A DNA stretch of 64,000 nt from Agreia bicolorata. GTDB taxonomy: Bacteria; Actinomycetota; Actinomycetes; Actinomycetales; Microbacteriaceae. The stretch covers positions 186,001-250,000 of the forward strand of contig NZ_JYFC01000006.1 in NCBI RefSeq assembly GCF_000938265.1. Direction: 5' to 3'. Below are positions 34,042 to 43,086 of the stretch, piece by piece. How positions within the stretch are numbered: position 1 is the first letter of the stretch; every line of letters starts with the position of its first letter. The notes under the pieces are model-generated. The model saw only the letters and a list, made by a program, of their open reading frames with translations, was not told the DNA's origin and searched no databases. The position numbers and the translations under genes are program-made.

Positions 34042-35177
34042 CGGGCCAGCGCCCGCATAAATTCCAGGTTTTCTGGGGTGCCCTCGTCACCGATGAAGCC
34101 GGTGCGCCGATTTGCTGAGAGCTTCACGATGACGGTGGCGGTTATCGGGTCCACGTAGATGAATTGGTTGTACACCCCGATCGCCGTGAATTCTCCTCTG
34201 TCGCCAATGGGAAGCCACCACTGGTACCCGTAGCCGAGCGGGTAGTAGGTGATTCCCACAAGTGGCTTGCCGGGCTGCAGATGCGGGCCATCCGCGGTGA
34301 GAGATTCCCGAACCCACTCGGAGGGAACGATCTGCCGACCGTTGAACACGCCGTCGTTCCGGTACAGCTCTCCCAACCGAGCGAAGTCTCTCGCCGTCAT
34401 ATTGAGGCCGTAGTAGGTCGCTTCCACGCCGTCCGCGTCTGAGAGCCAGTAGCTCGGGGAGGTGACGCCGAGGGGTTCGCACAATTTCGTCTGCATGTAG
34501 CTCGCGACCGACTGGCCGGTTGCGCTTCGAATGAGAAGGCCGAGCGCCTGCGTATCGCCCGAGTTGTAGCGACTCAGCTCGCCGGGGTTCCGCTCGCGCA
34601 CCATAGCCGCGACGACGTCTTCGAAGCTTCCATAACCCGTTTGTGCCGCTGAGAGCTGGAACACATCCGACGTCGGATCGTCGTACTCTTCGGTCCAGCG
34701 AGCGCCAGAAGACATCTGAAGTACGTTGCGGATGGAGACACCGTCGTATGCGGACCCCGGGTTGACGCGAATGTAATCACTGATCGGGTCGTCGACGCCG
34801 CCAATGTGCCCCTCAGAGATAGCAATGCCCACCATGGCCGAGACAAAGCTCTTTCCCGCCGACATCGAAATCCATCGGAGTCCCGGGTGGGCCCCTAGCG
34901 CGTACCGCTCGTAGACAACCTTCCCCTCCTTGAGCATCAGCAAGGCCGTGGTCTCCGTGAACTGAAAGAACTCCTCGAAACTACGCTGCTTACCGTCGAA
35001 GTCGTAGGTGTCGGGCGCCTCGACGGCCGGCCCTGCAGGCCACGGAATCGGTGTGCTGGAAGGCGGCATCTCGACGGACGGAACGATCTCGTTCATCCGT
35101 CCGAAGTTCTGAAACTGGGGCGCATCGGTGAACAATTGCAGGGCTTCGATCTCTGCTGTCATGTCATCGGGATTCAT
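34032..35177 (-). CDS. Serine hydrolase of the beta-lactamase family (class C / esterase type)
   Basis: This 381-aa protein has the penicillin-binding fold. The SxxK motif is SAGK in ISMSAGKSF and the second motif is YNS in RYNSGD. There is no signal peptide, so it is a cytosolic esterase, amidase or peptidase rather than a secreted beta-lactamase. AAGGA lies about 9 bases before the ATG at 35177; an ATG at 35186 is less well placed. It is divergent from an APC permease, and the two may handle one amino-acid-derived substrate. Confidence 0.85.
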   Translation of the reverse strand: MNPDDMTAEIEALQLFTDAPQFQNFGRMNEIVPSVEMPPSSTPIPWPAGPAVEAPDTYDFDGKQRSFEEFFQFTETTALLMLKEGKVVYERYALGAHPGLRWISMSAGKSFVSAMVGIAISEGHIGGVDDPISDYIRVNPGSAYDGVSIRNVLQMSSGARWTEEYDDPTSDVFQLSAAQTGYGSFEDVVAAMVRERNPGELSRYNSGDTQALGLLIRSATGQSVASYMQTKLCEPLGVTSPSYWLSDADGVEATYYGLNMTARDFARLGELYRNDGVFNGRQIVPSEWVRESLTADGPHLQPGKPLVGITYYPLGYGYQWWLPIGDRGEFTAIGVYNQFIYVDPITATVIVKLSANRRTGFIGDEGTPENLEFMRALARQN

Positions 35178-35459
35178 TGATCTCATCCTTCAATTTGTGG
35201 CGTCGAATTGGGTCGACGGAGAGACACTGACCAGCAGTGGCCGCCGAGTGACATCACAGTAGGTTGGTGCACCTCGCTCGGCCAATCCGCACTAATGCGT
35301 AGGTGCCGCGCTGGTGTCTCACCACTCCTGCAACCTTGTCGTGAGGGAGGAGCCGACTACGCAATTGTGCCGATGGGATGCGGACGTTCGCTTCTCTATT
35401 CTCAACACAAGTCGCCCAGGGGCGGATACCCGATGTCAGTACGAGGAAAGGATGCGCAC

Positions 35460-36878
35460 ATGAGCGAACAGCAATCACCGGAGAGCGTACAGGCTCTCGA
35501 TCCGGCTGATCAGAAGCTCGCCGAACTCGGCTATAGCCAAGAGCTCAAGCGAACAATGAGCCTTCTCGATGTGGTGGTCTTCGGTCTCATCTTTATGGTC
35601 CCGATGGCGCCGGTTGCAGTTTTCGGGGTGATATTCAGCTACTCGGGTGGCATGGTCGCCCTGGTCTACCTGGTCGCTGGACTCGCAATGGTGTTCAGTG
35701 CCCTGAGCTATCAGACGATGGCCAAAGAATTCCCCGTGGCCGGATCCGTCTACTCGTATGTGCGTATGTCGACGTCGAAGTTCTTGGGTTTCATCGCCGG
35801 CTGGGCGATCCTCCTCGACTACCTCTTGCTGCCCGCCTTGCTCACGATCCTCGGAGCCTCAGCGCTCACGTCGATCGCTCCGGAGGTACCCGGCTGGGTG
35901 TGGGTCGTCGCTTTCGTCGTCGCTGCGTCGATCTTCAACTTGCGCGGACTCTCGATGACCAAGAAACTGACCCTGGTCTTCTTGGGTATCCAGCTGGTGG
36001 CACTGGTCGTGTTCGTCGTAGCGGCTCTCCTGGCGATCTCTCAAGGGCGCGCCACCTTCTCCCTCAGCCCTTTCTACAACCCCGAGTACTTCTCGTCGGC
36101 GATCGTGTTCGGCGCCATCCCACTCGCCGCACTGAGCTACGTCGGGTTCGATGCGATCGCGACCCTCAACGAAGAAGCGAAGGGCGGCGGGCGCACCGTT
36201 TCGCGGGCCACCATCATCGTGCTGGTGCTCGTCATCGTTATGTTCGTTGCACAGGTCTACCTGGCAGCTCTCTTCGTTCCCACCGAGGGTCTCCAGCCGG
36301 GAGTCGACACCAACAACGCCTTCTACGACATCGTCGGTGTCATCGTCTCACCGTGGTTCAAGGCATTGTTCGTCTTGCTCGGAGCGTTTGTGTCGATCTT
36401 CGCGAATCTCCTCGTCTCCCACGCCACGACATCCAAGCTCGTGTTCGCCATGGCGAGAGATCGCCAGCTTCCTCACGGTCTTGCGAAGATCAGCCCCCGA
36501 ACGGGCGCACCGTCGCGGTCCATGCTGCTCATCTCGGCGATCACTCTGGTGATCAGCATTCTTGCTCTGGGTAACATCGAACTGCTGACGACGATGGTGA
36601 CATTCGGCGCGTTGACCGCCTACATCCTCCTGCACGTAGCAGTTCTGATTCATTTCGGATTTCGCGGACGAAGCCGATCCATCTTTGTGCACTGGGTATC
36701 GCCGGTAGTCGGGATTCTTGTTCTCGGCTATGCGCTGTGGAGCACCAACGACATCGCCAAGATCGTCGGCGTGTCATGGCTCGTCGTCGGCACCATCGTG
36801 GGCTGGGTCGTCCTCAGTCGGGCGCGCCGGGAGTCGACGGAGAGTCGAGTGAGCAGCGACGCGCCCTCTGCGGTGTGA
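35460..36878 (+). CDS. APC superfamily amino acid/amine permease
   Basis: This 472-aa transporter has 12 hydrophobic segments and the APC hallmarks: TM1 with VVVFGLIFMVPMAPVAVFG, FPVAGSVYSYVR and LSYVGFDAIATLNEEAKGG. It imports amino acids, polyamines or related compounds by cation symport. AGGAAAGG precedes the ATG at 35460 by 8 bases; an ATG at 35433 is also in frame. The 282-base divergent region to the serine hydrolase contains no other gene that I can support. Confidence 0.9.
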   Translation: MSEQQSPESVQALDPADQKLAELGYSQELKRTMSLLDVVVFGLIFMVPMAPVAVFGVIFSYSGGMVALVYLVAGLAMVFSALSYQTMAKEFPVAGSVYSYVRMSTSKFLGFIAGWAILLDYLLLPALLTILGASALTSIAPEVPGWVWVVAFVVAASIFNLRGLSMTKKLTLVFLGIQLVALVVFVVAALLAISQGRATFSLSPFYNPEYFSSAIVFGAIPLAALSYVGFDAIATLNEEAKGGGRTVSRATIIVLVLVIVMFVAQVYLAALFVPTEGLQPGVDTNNAFYDIVGVIVSPWFKALFVLLGAFVSIFANLLVSHATTSKLVFAMARDRQLPHGLAKISPRTGAPSRSMLLISAITLVISILALGNIELLTTMVTFGALTAYILLHVAVLIHFGFRGRSRSIFVHWVSPVVGILVLGYALWSTNDIAKIVGVSWLVVGTIVGWVVLSRARRESTESRVSSDAPSAV

Positions 36879-36907
36879 TGCGGCGGGGCCCATTCGTCCC
36901 GAGTGAG

Positions 36908-36948
36908 CAGGTCTTGTCGGTGATGATGTCAATCACCGACAAGATCTG
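36908..36948. repeat. Hairpin at a convergent gene junction
   Basis: Seventeen-base arms (36908-36924 and 36932-36948) pair with one mismatch around a 7-base loop. No U-tract follows in either direction. It lies between the APC permease and the LLM oxidoreductase. Confidence 0.72.
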
Positions 36949-36963
36949 CGCACTCGATGGCCG

Positions 36964-37974
36964 CTACTTCAGTTCAGGCAGGATGTCTTTCACAATCGTC
37001 TCGAGCAGGTGCGCGTTGTAGTCGACGCCCAGCTGGTTCGGAATCGTGACAAGCACCGTGTCGGCGTCGCGCACCGCAGCGTCGTCGAGCAGCTCCTTCA
37101 CGATCGCGTCGGGCTCGCCCACGTAGCTCTTGCCGAAGCGGGCGATGCCATTGTCGAGGTAGCCCACCTGGTCTTCGCGGTCGCGGGTCATGTCGCCGAA
37201 GTAGGCGCGGTCCTGGTCTGTGGTGATCGGCAGGATGCTGCGGCTCACAGATACGCGCGGCTCGCGTTCCCAGCCGGCGTCCTTCCAGGCGGCGCGGTAG
37301 AGGGCGATCTGCTCGGCCTGGAGGTCGCCGAACGGCACGCCGGTGTCCTCCGACAGAAGGGTCGAGCTCATCAGGTTCATGCCCTGCTCGGCCGTCGAGA
37401 CGGCGGTCGCGCGAGTGCCCGAACCCCACCAGATGCGGTCGGCGAGACCGGGCGATTGGGGCAGGATGCCGAGGGGCTGGCTCACACCCGTCATCTGCGG
37501 GTTGCTCATGGCGACTCCCGCGCCCGTGATGGCCGCGCGGAACATCTCGGTGTGCGCCCGGGCGAGGTCGGCATCCGTTGTGCCGTCTTGCGGAACGAAG
37601 CCGAACGACTCGGAGCCGCGGAGCGCCGTCTCGGGTGATCCCCGGCTGACGCCGAGCTGCAGTCTGCCGCCCGAGATGAGGTCGGCGGTCGCCGCCTCTT
37701 CTGCCATATAGAGAGGGTTTTCGTAGCGCATGTCGATCACGCCGGTGCCGAGCTCGATCTTCGATGTGCGGGCAGCCATCGCTGAGAGCAGCGGAAACGG
37801 CGAGGCGAACTGGCGCGCGAAGTGGTGCACGCGCATGTAGGCGCCATCGACGCCGATCTCCTCTGCAGCGACGGCCAGCTCGATCATCTGCAGGTGCGCG
37901 TCGGCTGCCGTTCGGGTCAGCGACCCGGGTATGGGCTGCCAGTGGCCGAACGAGAGAAAACCAATTTTCTTCAT
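36964..37974 (-). CDS. LLM class flavin-dependent oxidoreductase
   Basis: This 336-aa luciferase-like monooxygenase is an FMN or F420 enzyme of TIM-barrel fold. It has an N-terminal KKIGFLSFGHW strand, HHFARQFASPFPLLSAMAART, a GVIDMRYENPLYMAEEAATAD segment and GRLQLGVSRGSPE. The start is the ATG at 37974. It is a single gene with no flavin reductase nearby, so substrate and cofactor are open. Residues PNQLGVDYN near the C-terminus are encoded by the 28-base segment repeated at 32.5 kb. Confidence 0.88.
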   Translation of the reverse strand: MKKIGFLSFGHWQPIPGSLTRTAADAHLQMIELAVAAEEIGVDGAYMRVHHFARQFASPFPLLSAMAARTSKIELGTGVIDMRYENPLYMAEEAATADLISGGRLQLGVSRGSPETALRGSESFGFVPQDGTTDADLARAHTEMFRAAITGAGVAMSNPQMTGVSQPLGILPQSPGLADRIWWGSGTRATAVSTAEQGMNLMSSTLLSEDTGVPFGDLQAEQIALYRAAWKDAGWEREPRVSVSRSILPITTDQDRAYFGDMTRDREDQVGYLDNGIARFGKSYVGEPDAIVKELLDDAAVRDADTVLVTIPNQLGVDYNAHLLETIVKDILPELK

Positions 37975-38126
37975 GTGTATGTGAACGCATGAAAGCGTCA
38001 GATATTCCATTCGAACGCGCGGATTAAGTCGACGTAAACAATCAATGGCACAGCCGCAACCGATCCAAATCCCAGCCTGCGCCGAATAGTCTGATGGCTA
38101 GCAGAACTGCGAGAGGACTTTCCAGA

Positions 38127-38816
38127 ATGCGCGTTTTGAGTTACAACCTGCGGAACAACAGTGCCAGTGGCGAACTCGCAGCCCTGGCCGACGACTTCGA
38201 TGTCGACATCTTCTGTGTTCAAGAGGCCGACACGGCGTCGCTTCCGCCGACCATGGGGCACCTGACCATGTCGCACGCCACCACAGAGAACCGCCTTGGC
38301 CTCGCGCTCTACTACCGGGCCGAGCGCTTCTCTGTTGAAGACAGCACCACCTTCACGCTCAAGAAGTCCATGCACGACCGGGTTATGTCTCCCGGAACCC
38401 AGCGTCTGCTCGGCGCCCGACTCCTCGATCGGCAGACGGAGCGCTCATTCGTTGCCGCATCGTTCCATGCCGCGCCGCTCACGGCATCCAATTCTCTGCG
38501 TCGAACCCAGATCGCCGCGGCTCACGAAGAGCTGCAGCGCATCGGCGGTGACATTCCCATTCTGATGGTGGGCGATTTCAACTACCCGCTGTTCCAGAAC
38601 AAGCTGCGCGCCGGAATCAAGGACACGGGCTATGAGCTCTCGCTGAGCGACAGCGTCACCTACCTGCGCTACAAGTGGGTGCGCGGTCACTTCGACTTCG
38701 CGACCTCGACCGGGTTCCGCATCGACGAGGTCAAGACGCTTCCGCAGGGCGACTCCGACCACCTGCCGATTCTGGTAAAGGCCGAATACGACATGGCCGA
38801 GGTCGTCGGCGACTAG
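38127..38816 (+). CDS. Endonuclease/exonuclease/phosphatase family protein
   Basis: This 229-aa metal-dependent hydrolase has the DNase I-like fold with its catalytic landmarks: LSYNLRNN at the N-terminus, QEAD (Glu metal ligand), GDFNYP and DSDHLPI (Asp-His). It has no signal peptide. TAGTCT at 38087-38092 would start a leader of about 27 bases that contains GAGAGGA 9 bases before the ATG at 38127. An ATG at 38094 lies upstream of the predicted transcript start. Substrate (nucleic acid, phospholipid or inositol phosphate) is unknown. Confidence 0.87.
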   Translation: MRVLSYNLRNNSASGELAALADDFDVDIFCVQEADTASLPPTMGHLTMSHATTENRLGLALYYRAERFSVEDSTTFTLKKSMHDRVMSPGTQRLLGARLLDRQTERSFVAASFHAAPLTASNSLRRTQIAAAHEELQRIGGDIPILMVGDFNYPLFQNKLRAGIKDTGYELSLSDSVTYLRYKWVRGHFDFATSTGFRIDEVKTLPQGDSDHLPILVKAEYDMAEVVGD

Positions 38817-38833
38817 TCGAAGATCGCTGTGCC

Positions 38834-39685
38834 GTGGCTGCCTCATCCGGCGAGCAAGGCGCGTTACGCAAGCAACCCGGTCGGGCGGGAACGCGAGCAT
38901 CTGCCCGTCGGGCCTCTCGCCGCGCAGCGAGGGGGCCGTTCTGGCGCACCGTCGTCATCGCGGCCGTGATCGCCCTCTGGCCTTCCGTCGGCATGGCCCT
39001 TCAGGCCGGATTCGCCGGGCCGGGTGAGCGGCCCCTTGTTGTGGGTGCGGTGCCGAGCATTCCGACGCCATCTCCGACGGTGGCCGCGGCGGCCACTCCA
39101 CAGCCCGTCATTCCGCTCTCGGTGCTCAGCGACTCGCACGCCTACTTCGCTGCATCCTGGTGGCGGCAGACCGTCGAGGCGAACGCCATCGAGGGCGTCT
39201 CGATGGGGGCGTTCGCGTCGCAACCCGGCGCGGTGGCCGACACCATCGCATCCGGTCTCGACGATGCGGCGGCTGGGGCGCAGGGCGGCTACGTGCTCGT
39301 GCAGGCCGGAACCAACGACCTGCTCGACGGCAGCTCGCCCGCCCGGGCCGCGTCAGACATCCAGGCTCTGTGGGCAGGTGTGCGCGAACGCGGATCGACC
39401 CCGATCGCCGTTCTCGTGCCGCCATCGAACCAGGTCGGTTCCAAGGTGATCGAGCTCAACCGGCTGCTGGCCGGCGCCGCCCGGCAGGCCGGCATCGCGA
39501 TTCTGGATGTCTACACACCGGTCGCCGACGCCGGTGGCCGCTGGCAGCCGGGCACCTCAGACGACGGCAAGCACGCGAATCTCGAGGGCGCGACGCGGCA
39601 GGCGAACGAGGTGCTCGCTCAGCTGCCAGGCATCCTGGCCGGACGCCTGGGTCAGCTAGCAGAGATCGCGCCGCCCGCCCCCTGA
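38834..39685 (+). CDS. Membrane-anchored SGNH-like hydrolase
   Basis: This 283-aa protein has a basic N-terminus, one membrane span (about residues 37-58), a Pro/Thr linker and a divergent SGNH domain outside the cell. The putative catalytic serine is in LSDSHAY (Ser101), the Asn in AGTNDLLDG and the His in DDGKHANLEG. These fit blocks I, III and V of the superfamily even though block I reads SDS rather than GDS. It is possibly a carbohydrate or peptidoglycan esterase. GTG start, 17 bases after the nuclease, so probably cotranscribed. A paralogue with lost catalytic residues lies at 50684-51463. Confidence 0.78.
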   Translation: MAASSGEQGALRKQPGRAGTRASARRASRRAARGPFWRTVVIAAVIALWPSVGMALQAGFAGPGERPLVVGAVPSIPTPSPTVAAAATPQPVIPLSVLSDSHAYFAASWWRQTVEANAIEGVSMGAFASQPGAVADTIASGLDDAAAGAQGGYVLVQAGTNDLLDGSSPARAASDIQALWAGVRERGSTPIAVLVPPSNQVGSKVIELNRLLAGAARQAGIAILDVYTPVADAGGRWQPGTSDDGKHANLEGATRQANEVLAQLPGILAGRLGQLAEIAPPAP

Positions 39686-39782
39686 GCGTGTTGAAGGGCT
39701 ATCCGCTCCGGTTCGGCGCATCCGCTACTGGACGACCGGGCGCAGATAGACCGACCGGGCGCGGATGCGAGGCAGCGGCGGG

Positions 39783-40226
39783 TCAGCCCTGCTGCGACGC
39801 CGCGAAGTCGCGTCGGATAGCGGCCAGCGCGCCGGGCGACAACTCGAATCCGATCGGATGCCCCGGGTTCACCACGATGCCCACTTCGTCGGCGACGCTG
39901 GCCACGAAACGTCCTCCGGTGAGGGTGACCGTGTGCGGAGCGACCTCGAGGTAGTCGGCCGGAACGCGCGCCAGGTCGGTGAAGAGCGGCAGCATCGGAG
40001 CGCCGCCCACGGTGCTCAGCACGAGAGGGCTGAAACCATCGGCGGCATCGCCGGATGTCTCGGTGCGGCTGAGCGCGAACACCTGCGTCGTGAGGAACGC
40101 CGAGATGAAGACCGTCTGCCGCACCTCACCCCGAATGCCGTCGAGCAGCGACTGCTCGAGCTCGTTGTGCACGGGATCCGCGGCGAGTCGGGCATCGAAG
40201 TCGGCTGAGCCACTGGAGTCTGTCAC
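39783..40226 (-). CDS. SseB family protein
   Basis: This 147-aa protein resembles the SseB N-terminal domain: L-x-DGIRGEVRQTVFISAFLT, the GGAPMLPLFTDLARVP strand and VVNPGHPIGFELSPGAL-x-AI. SseB domains occur widely as short stand-alone proteins in actinobacteria with no proven function. GTG start with TAGGCT 6 bases upstream. There is no signal peptide. Confidence 0.82.
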   Translation of the reverse strand: MTDSSGSADFDARLAADPVHNELEQSLLDGIRGEVRQTVFISAFLTTQVFALSRTETSGDAADGFSPLVLSTVGGAPMLPLFTDLARVPADYLEVAPHTVTLTGGRFVASVADEVGIVVNPGHPIGFELSPGALAAIRRDFAASQQG

Positions 40227-40232
40227 CGGTCA

Positions 40233-40238
40233 AGCCTA
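40233..40238 (-). promoter_or_regulatory. -10 element (TAGGCT) of the SseB-family gene
   Basis: TAGGCT lies exactly 6 bases before the GTG at 40226. Confidence 0.55.
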
Positions 40239-40275
40239 ACGAGAGGTCGCGTGTCTCCGATGGTGCAGTTGAGGG

Positions 40276-41451
40276 CTAGGCGGCCTTGCGTCGCGCCACA
40301 GCCATGAGCACGCCACCCGAGAGAAGCAGCACGGCGAGGGCGAGCCCTCCGGCGAGAAGCCCGCCATCCAGGCCCGTGTTCGCCAGCACTGGCTTCGGCG
40401 TCACGGCAGTGGGGCCGGATGCGACGGGCGGGGTCGGCAGCGTAGGCGCGACAACCGCAGGGAACGCGGCGTCGAGAGCAGCGCTCACGGAGTCGGTGAG
40501 GAACGTGGCGCCCAGGGTGTTCGGGTGCAGCGTTCCCGGGTCGAGGCTCTCGCCCGCCAGGCGAACGCCGTTCACGTAGGCGGACCCGTCGGTGACGCAC
40601 GCGTTGTGGCCGAAGCTGGAGGCGAACGACGGAACGTAGGTGAAACCGGCAGTTGCCGCGGCGTTCTGGATGGCGGCATCCAGCTTGACCTCGACCGAGT
40701 GCAGGTACGGGGCGTCGATCGTCGTGAACGGGAAGGTGTTGGCCGCGCTGCCGATTGCGGTGAAGCATCCCTCGGCGGGGACTGTCGCAGGGAAGATGCT
40801 GGGGTATCCGACGACGAAGACCTTGGCGTTCGGTGCGGCTGCGGCGACAGCTGCGTAGGTCTCGGCCAGCGACGTCGAGACGGGGCCGGCGATCTTTGCG
40901 GCGAGGAGGTCGCCCTGGGCCGTGTAGGCAGTGGCGCAGTTGGGCAGCGTGTTCTCGAACAGCAGCGGACCGTCGGCGCTTGCGGCGAGGCACGACTGCA
41001 CGATGTCGGTGAAGCCCAGATCGTTTCCGCCGATGGTCAGCGTCACGACGTCGGTGTCGGCGCTGAGCGCGGCGATCTGCGGAGCGATGTTGCCGTACTG
41101 GCTATTCACCGTGACATCACTGGTTTCGGCGCCGGAGCACGACACGTCGGTGAGGTTCAGGCCATAGGCCGCCGCGACTTGGTGGGGAAAGTTCACCGAA
41201 CTCTGGCCGCACTCAGGGGTCGGCAGCCCGGTGAGCGGCGTGAGCCCCAGCCCGGCCGAATACGAGTCACCGAGTGCGACGTAGTCGAGGCCTGCAGTCA
41301 CGGCGGGAACGCCCGGAGCTGGAGCCGCGGTGGCGGTCGACGATGCAAGCAGCGAGCCCGTGATGAGCGCGCCGGCGACAACGGCGGTGCCGATGAAACG
41401 TGCGGCGGTGTAGCGGGCGTGAGCGCGCGTGGAAGCAGTTCGTGACGTCAT
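40276..41451 (-). CDS. Secreted SGNH/GDSL hydrolase with LANTG sortase signal
   Basis: This 391-aa surface lipase/esterase has a signal peptide ending near TATAAPA and a canonical SGNH domain. Block I is ALGDSYSAG with Ser63, the oxyanion Asn is in TIGGNDLGF and the His is in LHPN. At the C-terminus LANTG (356-360), a hydrophobic span and ARRKAA make a class E-type sorting signal. Six cysteines suggest disulfides as in streptomycete lipases. A G6 run 8 bases before the ATG is the only ribosome-binding candidate. It is divergent from the SipW cluster. Confidence 0.92.
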   Translation of the reverse strand: MTSRTASTRAHARYTAARFIGTAVVAGALITGSLLASSTATAAPAPGVPAVTAGLDYVALGDSYSAGLGLTPLTGLPTPECGQSSVNFPHQVAAAYGLNLTDVSCSGAETSDVTVNSQYGNIAPQIAALSADTDVVTLTIGGNDLGFTDIVQSCLAASADGPLLFENTLPNCATAYTAQGDLLAAKIAGPVSTSLAETYAAVAAAAPNAKVFVVGYPSIFPATVPAEGCFTAIGSAANTFPFTTIDAPYLHSVEVKLDAAIQNAAATAGFTYVPSFASSFGHNACVTDGSAYVNGVRLAGESLDPGTLHPNTLGATFLTDSVSAALDAAFPAVVAPTLPTPPVASGPTAVTPKPVLANTGLDGGLLAGGLALAVLLLSGGVLMAVARRKAA

Positions 41452-41669
41452 AGTTGAATCCCCCCTGCGGTCATACTACGGGTTGTCTTGGCAGCCCCTA
41501 CGCAATAAATGTGCGGGCACTACCGGCCCCCACTACTGGCACTACTCGACTCTCTGCGCGCGACTACGTGAAGGGCCGTTCTGAGCCCCATCGTGAATTC
41601 CGCTCATGTCATCGTTCAACCCTCAGAGGCCACAACAGGGGCGGCTTCATCAAGTTGGGGAGTTCAGTA

Positions 41670-42422
41670 ATGTCACAGACATCAGAGTTCGACGCACCGG
41701 AGACTCCAGTCGGACCGTCGCTCAAAAAGCGTTCCACGAAGCAGAAGGCCTTCGCGGTTCTCGCTGCAGGCCTCGTGCTCGGAGTCGGCGCCACGGTCAC
41801 GCTGGCCGTGTGGAACGACTCCGAATGGGTCGTCGGTGGAACAGCCGGCGCCGGCGGAGACCCGGGCACCCCGGGCGTCGGAACCAGCACATTCGAGGTG
41901 CAGCAGAACACCTCGTCGCCGTTCGTAGCCGACGAGTGGACTGACGAAGAGACCAACCCCGGCGGATCGCTGGTCTTCACCGCGGGCGCGCTCACGCTCA
42001 CCCCGGGCGACTCCATCTACGCGCCTGTGTCGCTCAGCACGACTGACGGATCGGTCGCCGCACCGAGTGTGCGTCTGAGCGGCGCCGTCGACGCGACGAA
42101 CATTCCCACCGAAGACGCCGATGGCCTGCTCGCAGACGCCCTGCAGCTTCGCGTGGTCGTTGCTACCGGTGCACGCGACGCCGCTCCCGCCACCTGCAGC
42201 GACGCATCGTTCGGCCTCGGCGCGACGTTCGTGGTCGGCAGTGCGACCACCACGGCGGCACTCGACACGGCCGGCGCCACGGTCGACGCTCTGGCAGCAG
42301 ACTCGGGCAACCAGCTCAACTACTGCTTCGAGATCTCGCTGCCCGGTGACGCTCCCGACACTCTGCAGGGTCGAACAGTCGCTCCCGCCTGGCAGTTCGT
42401 GTCGTCCTCCGAGCTGATCTAG
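41670..42422 (+). CDS. Alternate-signal exported protein (SipW-type substrate)
   Basis: This 250-aa protein begins with a long basic N-region (SLKKRSTKQK), one hydrophobic segment and TLAVWNDSEWV. This is the pattern of the actinobacterial alternate-signal (RER_14450-like) exported proteins related to TasA and camelysin. The W-x-D-x-E-W element is at residues 48-53. The mature part is beta-rich and Thr/Ala/Asp-rich with two cysteines, fitting an extracellular fibre or matrix subunit. The gene sits 43 bases before a SipW-like peptidase. GGGG lies 9 bases before the ATG. Confidence 0.8.
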   Translation: MSQTSEFDAPETPVGPSLKKRSTKQKAFAVLAAGLVLGVGATVTLAVWNDSEWVVGGTAGAGGDPGTPGVGTSTFEVQQNTSSPFVADEWTDEETNPGGSLVFTAGALTLTPGDSIYAPVSLSTTDGSVAAPSVRLSGAVDATNIPTEDADGLLADALQLRVVVATGARDAAPATCSDASFGLGATFVVGSATTTAALDTAGATVDALAADSGNQLNYCFEISLPGDAPDTLQGRTVAPAWQFVSSSELI

Positions 42423-42465
42423 CAACCGGCACGATCCTCGAGGCTGACGAGCGGAAGGCGAATCG

Positions 42466-43086
42466 ATGAGCCGAGTCGCCGAGATCCGCGGGACCCACCG
42501 TGAACATCCCCATGCACACGGTGGGTCTCGTCACCCGAGACGGCTTGCGTCTGTCGCCACTCGAATCAGGGATGCGGCGCTCGCGCTCGCCGGTCTCGCC
42601 GGTCTTGCCGCCATCGCCTGGGGCATCGCAACAGTGTTCTTCGGATTCTCGCTCGTGACCTTCGCCACCGGATCCATGGCCCCGACGATTCCGACGGGCT
42701 CACTGGCTCTGGTGCGTGAGGTCCCGGCATCCGAGCTCGAGGTCGGGCAGGTCGTCACCCTTCAACGAGGAGGGGAACGCCTGCCGATCACCCACCGCAT
42801 CATCGCAATCGAGCCCGACCCGAATGTACCGACCGGCCGCATCGTGTCGATGCAGGGCGATGCAAACACGATTCCCGACCTCTTTCCGTATCACGTGAAG
42901 ACGGGAAAGGTCGTTCTCGGCTCCATCGCCGGGGGGCAGGCCATCAGCGACGCGATCGGAAGCCCGATCACCCTGGTCGCCGTGACTCTCGGAGCCGGCG
43001 CCCTCGTCTTATGGGCCTTCTGGCCCCGCATTCCGACATCCAGCACCACCGAACCACGAAGAGGTGAGAGACGCTATGCGCGTTGA
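42466..43086 (+). CDS. Signal peptidase I, SipW (ER) type
   Basis: This 206-aa membrane protease has a TM span before the catalytic serine in TGSMAPTIPTGS (Ser70). The general base is His110 in LPITHRIIAIE, where ordinary bacterial signal peptidases have Lys. That Ser-His layout is the SipW/ER type, which processes TasA-like proteins. A second TM span is at the C-terminus. GGAAGG precedes the ATG by about 8 bases. The next gene overlaps its end, so the cluster is one operon. Confidence 0.9.
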   Translation: MSRVAEIRGTHREHPHAHGGSRHPRRLASVATRIRDAALALAGLAGLAAIAWGIATVFFGFSLVTFATGSMAPTIPTGSLALVREVPASELEVGQVVTLQRGGERLPITHRIIAIEPDPNVPTGRIVSMQGDANTIPDLFPYHVKTGKVVLGSIAGGQAISDAIGSPITLVAVTLGAGALVLWAFWPRIPTSSTTEPRRGERRYAR

